A DNA stretch of 18,589 nucleotides from CANIZL01 sp043788645 (GTDB lineage: Bacteria > Verrucomicrobiota > Verrucomicrobiia > Limisphaerales > UBA9464), in the NCBI GenBank assembly GCA_043788645.1, contig JAYVTS010000488.1, forward strand, positions 1-18,589. Direction: 5' to 3'. Position 1 is the first letter of the stretch, and each line of letters begins with the position of its first letter. A program made the translations under genes and the position numbers. Below, piece after piece: positions 7,500-15,155 of this stretch. The notes beneath the pieces were generated by a model. The model made no database searches. It saw only the letters and a list, made by a program, of their open reading frames with translations, and was not told the DNA's origin.

Positions 7500-7943
7500 A
7501 TGCTCGATCAAATTCTTTCTGCTCTCACCCAGCAGGCATTGCCGAAACTAATGCAAGAGCACGGCCTTACCCAGCAGCAGGCCCAGGCGTCCATCGCGAG
7601 CGCGACGGGGAGTGTCGGGCAGGCCCTCGGCGGCAATCATGGTTTCAGTATGGAGACTTTGTTGAATCTTTTCAGCAATTCGGAGAATAGTTCCCAGGCG
7701 AACGCTCTTTTAGGCCACCTGGGTAACACCATGACTAGTAATCTCACGGGGCAGGCAGGTTTGAGTCCACAACAAGCCAGCAGTGTGCAAAGTACGCTTT
7801 TGCCGATGATCACGAATTTACTCGCCTCCCAGGTGGGCGGCCAATCGGGCAATCTTCAAGGCTTGCTGGGAAGCTTGATGGGTGGCGGTGGGGGTGGGCT
7901 CGGGGGCATTGCTCACGGGATGTTGGGTAAACTATTTCAATGA
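7500..7943 (+). CDS. small Gln/Gly-rich helical protein, possibly DUF937/YidB-like
   Basis: 147 aa, with no signal peptide or membrane helix. Residues 1-35 form an amphipathic helix with TQQQAQ; the middle has LSNSENSSQANALLGHLGNT-like turns between short helices; 85-115 repeats a helix with LSPQQASSVQSTLLPMITNL; and 121-140 is Gly-rich (LLGSLMGGGGGGLGGI) before a short terminal helix. The alternation of 'LxLxxxQA' helices with Gly-rich turns resembles the DUF937/YidB type, whose role is poorly known; this assignment is tentative. No Shine-Dalgarno sequence is seen before the ATG at 7500 (the leader is AT-rich: AGAAAATTATTCATTCC), which is common in this group of bacteria. It stands alone between a pseudogene and a convergent gene. 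Confidence 0.6.
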   Translation: MLDQILSALTQQALPKLMQEHGLTQQQAQASIASATGSVGQALGGNHGFSMETLLNLFSNSENSSQANALLGHLGNTMTSNLTGQAGLSPQQASSVQSTLLPMITNLLASQVGGQSGNLQGLLGSLMGGGGGGLGGIAHGMLGKLFQ

Positions 7944-8051
7944 GCGGGATCGAGAATGGAGTGATCCAGGAGCGCATGAACAGTCCCGGGGCGCAGGTGG
8001 TGTAACTAACCCGGTGATCGGAAGCATAGAAATCCAGAGCACTCCAAGCCG

Positions 8052-8076
8052 AGCCCGGATATGAAATATTCGGGCT
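8052..8076. terminator. hairpin between convergent genes
   Basis: An 11-bp stem (AGCCCGGATAT / ATATTCGGGCT, one G-T pair on the + strand) closes a GAA loop. It sits between the stop of the small Gln/Gly-rich gene (7943) and the stop of the lamin-tail gene (8119), so it can end transcription from both sides. No long T-run follows, so intrinsic termination is likely but not certain. It resembles the hairpin at 10637-10656. Confidence 0.55.
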
Positions 8077-8118
8077 AGCGTCTTTGCCTGGAGTCGTTCC
8101 GAAAATCGCGGGTCGTGG

Positions 8119-9882
8119 CTACTCGCCTTCGATGCGATAGTAAGCGTTTGCATCGGACGTTGAATCAAGAAATTCACCCGTCACAACCCCGCTGGCGATG
8201 CCCTCAAACGGACCCTCCAGGGTCGCACTACGTCGGACCCGACATGGCTTTCGATCACCCACTTCCCAGGTGATCCAGATCTGCCCTTCGGTGAGCTGGA
8301 CGATTTTTAGGACCAGTGGATGAGTGGTGGTGCCGGAGGTGGTCCTTTGCGGCCACGGTCGCCCTTGAGGATCCGTACCGGGCGACCACGGCAACCCTCC
8401 GACAGATTGACTGGGCCGAAACTCGCCATCGGGAAGCGTGGCGCGCACCAAGGAACTGCCCGAACCGAGAGAGGCACCGCGATACTCAATCCGTTCGATC
8501 AGGTTGGAGTGAGCATTGCGTAAAGTGATGGCGTCGCCGCCGTTGTTCAGGGAAAGACCACCTGAACTCGCCGCAGAGGCTGAGGCGGACAGTACTGGGA
8601 CAGACCCCGTGCGCGGTCCTCCGTAGATGACCCACGCATTCCAACGGGCCAGGCTGACGACCGCGTTGGAGCCGAATCGGTGTCGGACGGTGGCCGTGGC
8701 ATCGCCAAGGGTCCAGCCGGTGAGGTCGAGGGTGGCGACGCCTGTGTTAAGCAGTTCTACAAATTCGCTTGCCGGAGTGCTGAGCACCGACCCGGTGCGC
8801 CCGAGAGGATCGGTAACCGTCGCATTGGTGTCGGCGGAGCGGGCAGGGGGATCGGCCAGAAATTCGCTGATGACGACGGCCCGTTCTGCGAGCGTCGGGA
8901 TATATAGAGTCCAGGTGGTTCGGTTCGTTGCGGCTCCATTTCCGCTCTGGATCCCAATTCGGAAAAGGTGGCCGGCGTCGGATTCCAAAGCGGTGTAGGT
9001 GAAGGTTGCTTTGGCCTCGGCGATTTGCCAACGACCCGACGCGGGGGCCGCTTGATCGGCGGCCTCGAGGGTCAGGGTGCGTTGACTCGATTCCGAGTCA
9101 CTGGCCGCTACTGCTAGGCGAAGACCTTCACCGGGGCGTAGTACCAACTCGGAGTGGGAATGAACGGTTGGCTCGCCCAGATGGACTCGACCTGAAATCA
9201 GGTTGGTGAAAACCACGGTCGGCCCGGCGACGGGCACGACGGTCGGCCGTGGATTGAGTTCGACGCCGAAGAAAGTGACCCAGTCCAGTCGCCACACTCC
9301 GGCGGGGCTGTAGGAACGGGAGACGCCTTCATACCGACCGGATTCACCGGCGACGGAGGCAAGGCGGATTCGCAGGTCCGGGTGGTCCATGGCGTCATTG
9401 ATTCCCGCGAGATCGAGTATCAGACGATTGGTAAATGCGTTGGCGTGCGTGATTACCTGGATGGGTCCTGGGAAATAAGAATTTCCTTGGTCCACCGAGT
9501 AAAACGTTTGTAAATGCCCGCTCGCGGTGCTGCTCGCCCGGAGATCGAATTGGAATAGAATGTTGCTAAAACCCACGGTGCTCGTGCGGAATTCGATGCC
9601 TGCGTTCGCTGTGACGTTGGTGGCGGCGGGAAACCCGGCGAGGACCAACGCATGATCGCCGGTGCCGAGGGGATCGGAAGAACCACTTCCGGATGCGATG
9701 GAGTTTGTGAGGCCTCCCCAGAGCCAACAGGTACCGCTGCCGAAACTCGGGGCCAGCGAGTTTGACCCGTTAAAATTCCATTGAGTGAGGGTCGTGAGGT
9801 TCGTTTGGGTGATCTGGGCGAGCGTGGGGAGCGCGGTGACGAACCCGGTGGCGACGGCGAGAAAGAGGCGTTTTATGTTCAC
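8119..9882 (-). CDS. secreted lamin-tail-domain (LTD) protein
   Basis: 587 aa from the GTG at 9882. That start gives a clean signal peptide (NIKRLFLAVATGFVTALPTLAQ, cleavage after about residue 23); a TTG at 9927 would add 15 residues, mostly basic, and is less likely. The N-terminal half (about 35-225) is a beta-rich region beginning LTQWNFNGSNSLAPSFGSG, of the sort found in secreted Verrucomicrobial proteins. Residues about 336-480 form a lamin tail domain: VVISEFLADPP, ASEFVELLNTGVATLDLTGW, LSLNNGGDAITLRN, IERIEYRGASLG. The C-terminal 65 residues (VLKIVQLTEGQIWITWEV to DANAYYRIEGE) resemble the 'best-fit value ... YYR' module common in this phylum. The LTD is a beta-sandwich seen on surface and secreted proteins and often near nucleases; no catalytic motif is visible here. 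The role is probably extracellular binding. Transcribed divergently from the isomerase gene across a 92-base gap. Confidence 0.8.
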   Translation of the reverse strand: MNIKRLFLAVATGFVTALPTLAQITQTNLTTLTQWNFNGSNSLAPSFGSGTCWLWGGLTNSIASGSGSSDPLGTGDHALVLAGFPAATNVTANAGIEFRTSTVGFSNILFQFDLRASSTASGHLQTFYSVDQGNSYFPGPIQVITHANAFTNRLILDLAGINDAMDHPDLRIRLASVAGESGRYEGVSRSYSPAGVWRLDWVTFFGVELNPRPTVVPVAGPTVVFTNLISGRVHLGEPTVHSHSELVLRPGEGLRLAVAASDSESSQRTLTLEAADQAAPASGRWQIAEAKATFTYTALESDAGHLFRIGIQSGNGAATNRTTWTLYIPTLAERAVVISEFLADPPARSADTNATVTDPLGRTGSVLSTPASEFVELLNTGVATLDLTGWTLGDATATVRHRFGSNAVVSLARWNAWVIYGGPRTGSVPVLSASASAASSGGLSLNNGGDAITLRNAHSNLIERIEYRGASLGSGSSLVRATLPDGEFRPSQSVGGLPWSPGTDPQGRPWPQRTTSGTTTHPLVLKIVQLTEGQIWITWEVGDRKPCRVRRSATLEGPFEGIASGVVTGEFLDSTSDANAYYRIEGE

Positions 9883-9974
9883 GCCCTTTCTACGACGAGA
9901 TGGTTGGCGTGTTACGTCTGATTTCAAGAAAGCTTCGTGACAGATGGCTGGGACGTGACTACTTCCCTGGTCGC

Positions 9975-10622
9975 ATGAAACGTGTCGTGCTCGCTCTCAT
10001 CGCTTCAGTGGTGGTCTCCGCATTTTCCTTTGCCCGTGCGGCAGAGGAGAAAAAAGCGGAGGCCAAACCCGCTGACGCAAAAACCGAAACCAAAAAAGAT
10101 ACTGTGAATCCTGCCAACGAAGTCGCTGTAATCAAAACCTCTCAAGGCGAGATGGTGCTCGAATTCTGGTCCGATGTGGCCCCGAAAACCGTCGAAAATT
10201 TTAAGACTCTTGCGAAGAAGGGTTTTTATGATGGGACGGCTTTTCACCGCGTGATTACCGGTTTTATGATCCAAGGCGGCGACCCGCTGACGAAGGATCC
10301 GACGATGGAAGATCGGTGGGGCACGGGCGATCCGGGCTACAAGATCAAAGCGGAGTTTAACGAACGGAAGCATGTGCGCGGCGTCATTTCCATGGCTCGT
10401 TCCTCGAATCCGGATAGTGCGGGAAGTCAGTTCTTCATTTGCCACGGGGTCGCGCGTAGTCTCGATAACCAATACACGGCGTTTGGAAAATTGCTGAAAG
10501 GCGAGGACGTCCTCGATAAGATTGCCAACTGTGCCAAGCGCCCAGGCGGTGAGGGTTCAAAGCCGGTCGAACGTCAGGGCGTGGAAAGCGTCAAGATAGT
10601 TGACCGAGCGACCCTGAAGTAG
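9975..10622 (+). CDS. exported cyclophilin-type peptidyl-prolyl cis-trans isomerase
   Basis: 215 aa. The ATG at 9975 starts a good signal peptide (MKRVVLALIASVVVSAFSFARA, cut after about residue 22), so the enzyme acts in the periplasm or outer envelope. A Lys/Ala/Glu-rich linker (23-46) follows. The cyclophilin domain covers about 48-212: GEMVLEFWSDVAPKTVENF, the active-site Arg in AFHRVITGFMIQGGD (Arg92, equivalent to Arg55 of human cyclophilin A), NPDSAGSQFFIC (145-156) and LDNQYTAFGKLLKGEDVLDK (163-182). It accelerates proline isomerisation in secreted proteins. Length and motifs are complete. An in-frame start at 9900 exists but would mask the signal peptide. Confidence 0.92.
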   Translation: MKRVVLALIASVVVSAFSFARAAEEKKAEAKPADAKTETKKDTVNPANEVAVIKTSQGEMVLEFWSDVAPKTVENFKTLAKKGFYDGTAFHRVITGFMIQGGDPLTKDPTMEDRWGTGDPGYKIKAEFNERKHVRGVISMARSSNPDSAGSQFFICHGVARSLDNQYTAFGKLLKGEDVLDKIANCAKRPGGEGSKPVERQGVESVKIVDRATLK

Positions 10623-10636
10623 GCCCTAAACCTAAA

Positions 10637-10656
10637 CCCGGGTTGAAAAACCCGGG
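10637..10656. terminator. bidirectional hairpin terminator with GAAA tetraloop
   Basis: A perfect 8-bp stem CCCGGGTT / AACCCGGG encloses a GAAA loop (10645-10648). It fills the gap between the isomerase stop (10622) and the regulator stop (10657, minus), ending exactly at the latter stop codon. GNRA tetraloops stabilise RNA hairpins. No T-tract is present on either side, so this may be a processing or rho-independent stop of the weak kind. Confidence 0.6.
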
Positions 10657-12036
10657 CTAAACCCCTTCGAGTTGGAGTTCGTGAATTTTGCGGTGAAGGG
10701 TGCGGCGACTGACCGCGAGTTTTCGTGCGGCAGTCGTTCGGTTCCCATGCGCTTCCTGCAACGCGTGGAGGTACAGCTGCCGTTCCGCTTCTTTCACCGT
10801 GAGTTTGCCTGAGAGCAGTTTCTCTCTCGTCTCGGAACGAGTATGTTCTGCCGCTGGGGCACGGACCATGGTCGGCAAATCCTTCGCGGTAATGACGAGT
10901 CCGCGACATAACACCACCGCGTGCTCAATTGCCGCTCGGAGTTCGCGAATATTGCCGGGCCACCGATACTGCAACAGCAGCTCCATCGCCGGCGTTTCAA
11001 AGCCGCTAACGGATTTCCCATTTTCACTAGCTATTTCCTTGACAAACGCGGCCGCCAAGAGTGGGATGTCGCTGACCCGGGCACGGAGGGGTGGCAATTC
11101 AAGGGTAACGACGGCGAGGCGATAGTAGAGGTCCTCACGAAATTCTCCGGCACGAACCTGCGCTAATAAATCCTTGTTCGTGGCTGCCACCACTCGGACG
11201 TCTGCTTCCTGAGTCTTGTTTGAGCCGACCCGTTCAAACGTGCGTTCACCGAGGAAGCGCAGCAGTTTTACTTGGGTAATGGGATCAATTTCACCAATTT
11301 CATCGAGGAATAACGTGCCACCTTGCGCTGCTTCCACCCGGCCAATCCGGCGTTCATGAGCCCCCGTGAACGCCACTTTTTCGTGACCGAACAGTTCGCT
11401 TTCGAGCAAGGACGAGGGTAACCCGGCGCAATGGACGGTGACCAAAGGACCGCGGGAACGAGGACTTTGCTGGTGAATCATCTTGGCGATCACTTCTTTG
11501 CCGGTCCCGCTTTCGCCCGTGATCAATACGGTCGTTCGCGCGAGAGCGACTTGTTGAACCGTTTCGAGCACCGCTTTGAGTGCGGGGGATTCGCCAAAGA
11601 TCAGGCCGCCTTTCGGTTTGTAGGTCTTTTCTAGTCGCCGATGGAGTTGCTCGTTTTCAGTTTCGAGCTTTTGCTTCCGGAGCGCCCGCTGAATCCGGAG
11701 TTCCACCTCATCGAGCTGAAGTTTGCCTTTTGAAAGATAATCATCGGCACCCTCTTTCAGGGCCTGGACCGCCAACTCTTCCGAACCGTAAGCCGTCATC
11801 AGAATGCAAACCGGTGGTTTAGGTAGCGATTTTGCCCGCTTAATAAGGGCTAAACCATCCTGATCCGCCATTCGGAGATCGGTCAAAAGTACGTCAAACG
11901 ATTCCTGTTCAAGCAGCAAAATCGCGCTCGCGGCGTTTTCGGCCACGTAAACATCAAACTTATCTTCTAATGCCGCTCGCAAACCGTCCCGAGTCGGTTT
12001 TTCGTCATCGACAATCAGAAGCGAGTGAGACTTCAT
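10657..12036 (-). CDS. NtrC-family sigma-54 response regulator with variant GAFTGA loop
   Basis: 459 aa from the ATG at 12036. The receiver domain (1-120) has the acidic pair Asp10-Asp11 (IVDDEKPTRDG), phospho-acceptor Asp53 (LLTDLRM), Thr81 and Lys103. The AAA+ domain (about 146-370) has Walker A GESGTGKE (174-181), Walker B GGTLFLDEIGE (239-249) and REDLYYRL (300-307). The Fis-type helix-turn-helix lies at the C-terminus (NRTTAARKLAVSRRTLHRKI, 432-451). The loop that contacts sigma-54 reads HEKVAFTGAHERR: the first Gly of GAFTGA is Val221 (GTG codon). The start overlaps an inverted repeat, and no Shine-Dalgarno sequence is visible. No histidine kinase lies next to it, so it is an orphan here. 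It is divergent to the Rieske gene with 124 bases between them, which makes that gene a possible target. Confidence 0.92.
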   Translation of the reverse strand: MKSHSLLIVDDEKPTRDGLRAALEDKFDVYVAENAASAILLLEQESFDVLLTDLRMADQDGLALIKRAKSLPKPPVCILMTAYGSEELAVQALKEGADDYLSKGKLQLDEVELRIQRALRKQKLETENEQLHRRLEKTYKPKGGLIFGESPALKAVLETVQQVALARTTVLITGESGTGKEVIAKMIHQQSPRSRGPLVTVHCAGLPSSLLESELFGHEKVAFTGAHERRIGRVEAAQGGTLFLDEIGEIDPITQVKLLRFLGERTFERVGSNKTQEADVRVVAATNKDLLAQVRAGEFREDLYYRLAVVTLELPPLRARVSDIPLLAAAFVKEIASENGKSVSGFETPAMELLLQYRWPGNIRELRAAIEHAVVLCRGLVITAKDLPTMVRAPAAEHTRSETREKLLSGKLTVKEAERQLYLHALQEAHGNRTTAARKLAVSRRTLHRKIHELQLEGV

Positions 12037-12070
12037 GACACACAAGAGACGATTTGACCCTAATGTGTCA
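12036..12070. promoter_or_regulatory. inverted repeat at the regulator's start codon
   Basis: Arms TGACACA (12036-12042) and TGTGTCA (12064-12070) are exact reverse complements separated by 21 bases. The arm nearest the gene ends on the A of its ATG. It could be an operator for autoregulation or, in the mRNA, a hairpin that hides the start. Seven-base arms also occur by chance. Confidence 0.35.
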
Positions 12071-12160
12071 AGAAGGCGCATTCATTCCTTCGTTTTATTT
12101 CACTCTCCACTCTTCTTCGTCCTTCACTCGGTCCTTTTTACCGCGGAGCTTGCGGGTGGC

Positions 12161-12532
12161 ATGGCTGAATTTTTTGAAGTGGCGGAAGTAGCGAGTTTGG
12201 CGCCTGGTTCGGGGCGATCAATACAGGTGCGAGGGAAGCGACTGGCACTCTTCAATGTCGGCGGAACTTTTTACGTGATCGAAGACGATTGTCCGCATCG
12301 AGGTGGGCCCCTCGGCGGGGGATGGTTTGAGGGGTGTGTCGTCCACTGTCCGATGCATGGCTGGGGCTTCAATGTCACCACCGGGGCTTGTGATGTAAGG
12401 CCAGATCGACCGGTAAAAACGTTCCCGGTCGAAGTACGTGAGGGGAAGGTTTGGCTCGGGTTGGTGGCCCGTGAACCGAAAAATTCGGGCTCCGCCGTCA
12501 ACACCGAGACAGTGGATTGTCATCACAGCTGA
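12161..12532 (+). CDS. Rieske [2Fe-2S] ferredoxin-like protein
   Basis: 123 aa. Both cluster-binding boxes are present: CPHRGG (C-x-H with Cys45, His47 roughly) and CPMHGW (C-x2-H, about 19 residues later), within DDCPHRGGPLGGGWFEG and VVHCPMHGWGFNVTTG. The protein is soluble, without a signal or anchor, of the size of the BphF/NirD-type Rieske proteins that hand electrons to dioxygenases or form small subunits of reductases. Downstream VKTFPVEVREGKVWLGL is the usual last beta strand pair. The start at 12161 (MAEFFEVAEV, preceded by GCGGGTGG) places the domain at the N-terminus as normal; the longer reading from 12035 adds unrelated residues. No oxygenase or nitrite reductase large subunit is adjacent, so its partner is elsewhere. 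The last 20 residues are unconserved. Confidence 0.88.
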   Translation: MAEFFEVAEVASLAPGSGRSIQVRGKRLALFNVGGTFYVIEDDCPHRGGPLGGGWFEGCVVHCPMHGWGFNVTTGACDVRPDRPVKTFPVEVREGKVWLGLVAREPKNSGSAVNTETVDCHHS

Positions 12533-12575
12533 ACGGGAGGACCCAAGCGGCCAAGCAAATGAACACTGGATGACT

Positions 12576-12600
12576 GGCACAAGGGCTAGGTGCCGCCCTT
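12576..12600. terminator. possible hairpin between convergent genes
   Basis: AAGGGC (12581-12586) can pair with GCCCTT (12595-12600) across an 8-base loop; an alternative fold pairs GGCAC (12576-12580) with GTGCC (12590-12594). It lies between the Rieske stop (12532) and the epimerase stop (12736, minus). An AAAAT follows instead of a T-run. The remaining 200 bases here hold nothing else I can support. Confidence 0.3.
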
Positions 12601-12735
12601 AAAATGGCCGGAATTGCCTGAGCGATGCGGGCCGACGCGGAGAGACAAATCTCTTTGCTCGATCTTCGATTGCGATCCGTCTCCCGCCGTCTCGACCCGG
12701 GTCCATTCGGGTTTCTGGCGTCCGCTTCTGAAGTG

Positions 12736-13803
12736 CTACAACGTATTTCTCGGCGTCACCCGGAGACCGTGTCGGAGGGCGACACCCTCGAAACTCAACC
12801 ACCCGTTTTCGGTTTGAACACCGGTATAGGGGTCGTTATCGATGAGGGCGTTGCCGTCGAGATCCAGCCAATCCGTCAGGGCTGCGAGGTGAGCGGCCGC
12901 CGTGATTAAAATCGACGATTCAATCATACACCCCAACATGGTTTTGAGACCGTGCCGTCGGGCGGTTTCGAGTGCGGCTTTGCCGGCGGTGAGGCCACCG
13001 GCTTTCACGAGCTTCACGTTCACGCCGTGATAGGCTTCGGCGCATTTTTCAACGTCGGCCGCGCTTTGATACGACTCGTCGCCGACGAGCGGGAGGGGAG
13101 AGCGCTGGCGCAACCAGGCGAGATCTGCCGTGGGAGTTTCGGCGGGCATCGGTTGTTCGACGAACTCGACGCGTCCATCCTGGGCGAGCCATTCCAATTG
13201 TTGTAGGGCGATTTCCTTTGTTTTCCACGCGGCGTTGGCATCGACGCGAATCGTTTTGGTGGGCGCAGCCCGGCGCAGTGCGGCAAGATTCTCGGCGTCG
13301 CAGGGACTTCCCATTTTCATTTTCAGTATGGGATACGCGGCGGCCTCGACCACCTTCCGTTCGATCATCGCGGGGCTGTCGAGACCGATCGTAAACGAGC
13401 TGAGATGCCGCCTTTCGGTAAAGGCACCGAGGCCGAGGAATTCGCAAATAGGCAGTTTCGCGGACCGAGCGGCACCGTCCAGGAGAGCGAGATTGATGGC
13501 GCATTTGGCCGGATATCGTCCGGGTTGAACTGCCTCCAGGTATTCCAAAGAACCAGAAAGATCGTCAAAACGGAGTCGCTCGGGGTTTACCTGCTGGAAG
13601 AAGTCGAAACAGGTTTCCCACGATTCCTGATACTGACTCGAAGGCGAACCTTCGCCCATGCCAGCGCGTCCGTGGGAATCGGTCAAATCGACGATCACCA
13701 CGGGGTAAGTCGATTTTCCGGTGACGCGTTCGCCCTGAACGTCGGTAGCAATCGCCCAGGAGTGGCGGAGATGGAGATCGAAGCGACGGAACTTCATTTT
13801 CAT
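12736..13803 (-). CDS. dipeptide epimerase (L-Ala-D/L-Glu epimerase type, enolase superfamily)
   Basis: 355 aa. The capping domain (1-125) is followed by the modified TIM barrel with all catalytic residues of the muconate lactonising branch: Lys161-x-Lys163 (ILKMKMG), metal ligands Asp188 (RVDANAAW), Glu216 (FVEQPMP) and Asp242 (VGDES), and the opposite Lys in VNVKLVKAGG (264-267). The C-terminal pair Asp314-x-Asp316 in DWLDLDGNAL is the mark of dipeptide epimerases, where it holds the substrate's free amine; it is followed by DNDPYTG (322-328). The enzyme inverts the second residue of L-Ala-D-Glu from peptidoglycan turnover so that the dipeptide can be degraded; other dipeptides are possible. 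The start at 13803 (MKMKFRRFDLHLRH) is normal for the family. No murein-peptide transporter or peptidase adjoins it. Confidence 0.9.
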   Translation of the reverse strand: MKMKFRRFDLHLRHSWAIATDVQGERVTGKSTYPVVIVDLTDSHGRAGMGEGSPSSQYQESWETCFDFFQQVNPERLRFDDLSGSLEYLEAVQPGRYPAKCAINLALLDGAARSAKLPICEFLGLGAFTERRHLSSFTIGLDSPAMIERKVVEAAAYPILKMKMGSPCDAENLAALRRAAPTKTIRVDANAAWKTKEIALQQLEWLAQDGRVEFVEQPMPAETPTADLAWLRQRSPLPLVGDESYQSAADVEKCAEAYHGVNVKLVKAGGLTAGKAALETARRHGLKTMLGCMIESSILITAAAHLAALTDWLDLDGNALIDNDPYTGVQTENGWLSFEGVALRHGLRVTPRNTL

Positions 13804-13915
13804 GCTTCAAAAATGAACCGTGCCATTGCCGATCCAACGGCGGAGTTTGATTTTTACGGATTGGGGGAGCGGGTCCATCCGAAGTGTTTCGGAAGGACGA
13901 GTGCTACGAATCCTG

Positions 13916-13936
13916 TTCCCCGTGTGGGTCGGGGAA
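13916..13936. terminator. weak hairpin after the prepilin-like gene
   Basis: TTCCCC (13916-13921) and GGGGAA (13931-13936) can pair across a 9-base loop, 17 bases past the stop of the prepilin-like gene on the minus strand. It could end that transcript or be chance; no T-run follows. Confidence 0.3.
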
Positions 13937-13952
13937 AGGCCGGAGTGTTGGG

Positions 13953-14783
13953 CTACAGTTTTTGAGTGGAGTGGTCCCAGAGCCACTTCACGTCTTGGTT
14001 ATTCGCTTGCGGAGTCGTGGTGAAATCCGACCGTTTCACCGGCGGCTTGGTGCGCGAATCAAGCCACTTGTGGATTTCTGAGTGGCCATCCGCAAAGGCA
14101 AATCCGCAGGCGCCATTGTGGTAGCTCGCCGGGCAGTCAGGGAGCGTGGCGGCGGCCAAGTTCGGCGCCGGTTTCATGTCGGTGCAGAAAAAGCCGTCGT
14201 TCATACTGTCCGGATGCTCGTCTACCAGCACCCAGGTATCGGAGGCAACGACAAAGTCCGAGGACTTCAAGAACATCCGCCAGGGCGGACTGTCACCAAA
14301 CCAAGTCGGTTTCCCCTGGTCCATGCCGCACCAAGCACTCATCGAATTGCTCCGCAGCCGGTCAAGCCGCTTGGCGCCGGTGGTTTTATAAATATCTGCG
14401 GGACACTTATAAATCTTGGCAGCCGTCCCGGTGTATTTCCAGATAACTCCCAAAGCGAGTGTGTTGGTGAGATTCGAGTTGTCCGGATTGGCGCCATCCC
14501 AGTTCTCGATTCCATAAACCCAGGCGCCGGGTGTGCCGGCCGGAGCGTAGCCCCAAGGCAGCTTGTCGTTTGCGTCGTCGATGTACAGTTTCCAGGCCAG
14601 CATCAGTTGGCGGGTATTGTTCATGCACAGGATTCCCTGCGCTTTCGTCTTTGCCTTCGCCAAGGCGGGAAGGAGCATGCCTGCCAGGATGGCGATGATG
14701 GCGATCACCACGAGCAATTCGATCAGAGTGAATCCTCGTGGAGGGTGGCTCTTGGAGCGGATCACGGAACGTGTGGTTTGCAT
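13953..14783 (-). CDS. prepilin-type leader protein with H-x9-DG motif (pseudopilin-like)
   Basis: 276 aa. A basic leader (1-17) ends at Gly17, followed by the type IV prepilin motif FTLIELLVVIAIIAILAG: cleavage by prepilin peptidase before Phe18, and Glu22 at the +5 position. The hydrophobic helix (18-41) anchors it and can assemble into a pilus-like fibre. The globular part (45-276) has NNTRQLMLAWKLYIDDANDK, paired Cys residues (for example KCPAD and WCGMD) and, near the end, YHNGACGFAFADGHSEIHKW with the His-x9-Asp-Gly motif (His222, Asp232-Gly233) typical of a vast paralogous family in Verrucomicrobiota and Planctomycetota. These proteins are often numerous in one genome and mostly uncharacterised; they are not necessarily part of a secretion machine, and no assembly genes are nearby. 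Confidence 0.92.
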   Translation of the reverse strand: MQTTRSVIRSKSHPPRGFTLIELLVVIAIIAILAGMLLPALAKAKTKAQGILCMNNTRQLMLAWKLYIDDANDKLPWGYAPAGTPGAWVYGIENWDGANPDNSNLTNTLALGVIWKYTGTAAKIYKCPADIYKTTGAKRLDRLRSNSMSAWCGMDQGKPTWFGDSPPWRMFLKSSDFVVASDTWVLVDEHPDSMNDGFFCTDMKPAPNLAAATLPDCPASYHNGACGFAFADGHSEIHKWLDSRTKPPVKRSDFTTTPQANNQDVKWLWDHSTQKL

Positions 14784-15155
14784 GGAAAAGAAGCTAGTTT
14801 CAGACCGGAAATACTCCGCGATAAGGGAGATTTGCTTTCGTTAAACCGTTCGCGCTTCAAGCATACGACTCTGGGTGCCCCCGTCAAACTCGTCATTTTT
14901 GAACAACCGCGTCGCCGCCGCCAGCCTGGAAATCGGGAATTACATCACTCACGGCTTTGACCTTGCTCTGGCTTGAGTGTGAGACGAAGAACTCAGCCGC
15001 GGGAGATATGGGACGTGACCCGTTTTTCAACAAGTTGACATGACCGGTGATGATGCCCAGGGCCGTAGTGACCTACTGGCAATCTGGAGGATGCGCTATC
15101 ACCCATCGTTTTTCATCCGGCATCCCAGTTGTAGCCCGGCTAGCCTTCTCGCCGT
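14784..15155. other. intergenic region between antiporter and prepilin-like gene
   Basis: 372 bases without a supportable gene. It must contain the end of the antiporter transcript and the promoter of the prepilin-like gene on the minus strand, but I see no convincing -35/-10 pair, strong hairpin or RNA-like structure. Reading frames across it are shadows of the flanking genes. Confidence 0.5.

Noticed and set aside
12161..12532. Nitrite reductase small subunit (NirD)
   Set aside because: The Cys-x-His and Cys-x2-His boxes are those of a cluster-binding Rieske protein and no NirB-like gene is adjacent, so a generic Rieske ferredoxin call is safer.
12575..12595. TGGCAC resembling a -24 sigma-54 element
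   Set aside because: The required GC twelve-box at 10-base spacing from GG is absent, and it lies between convergent gene ends.
13953..14783. Type II secretion or pilus operon, suggested by the prepilin leader
   Set aside because: No assembly ATPase, secretin or prepilin peptidase is nearby; this protein family is widely dispersed as single genes.
14082..14960. A 292-codon open frame on the + strand
   Set aside because: It lies opposite the well-supported prepilin-like gene, has Arg/Gly-rich antisense composition and no domain.
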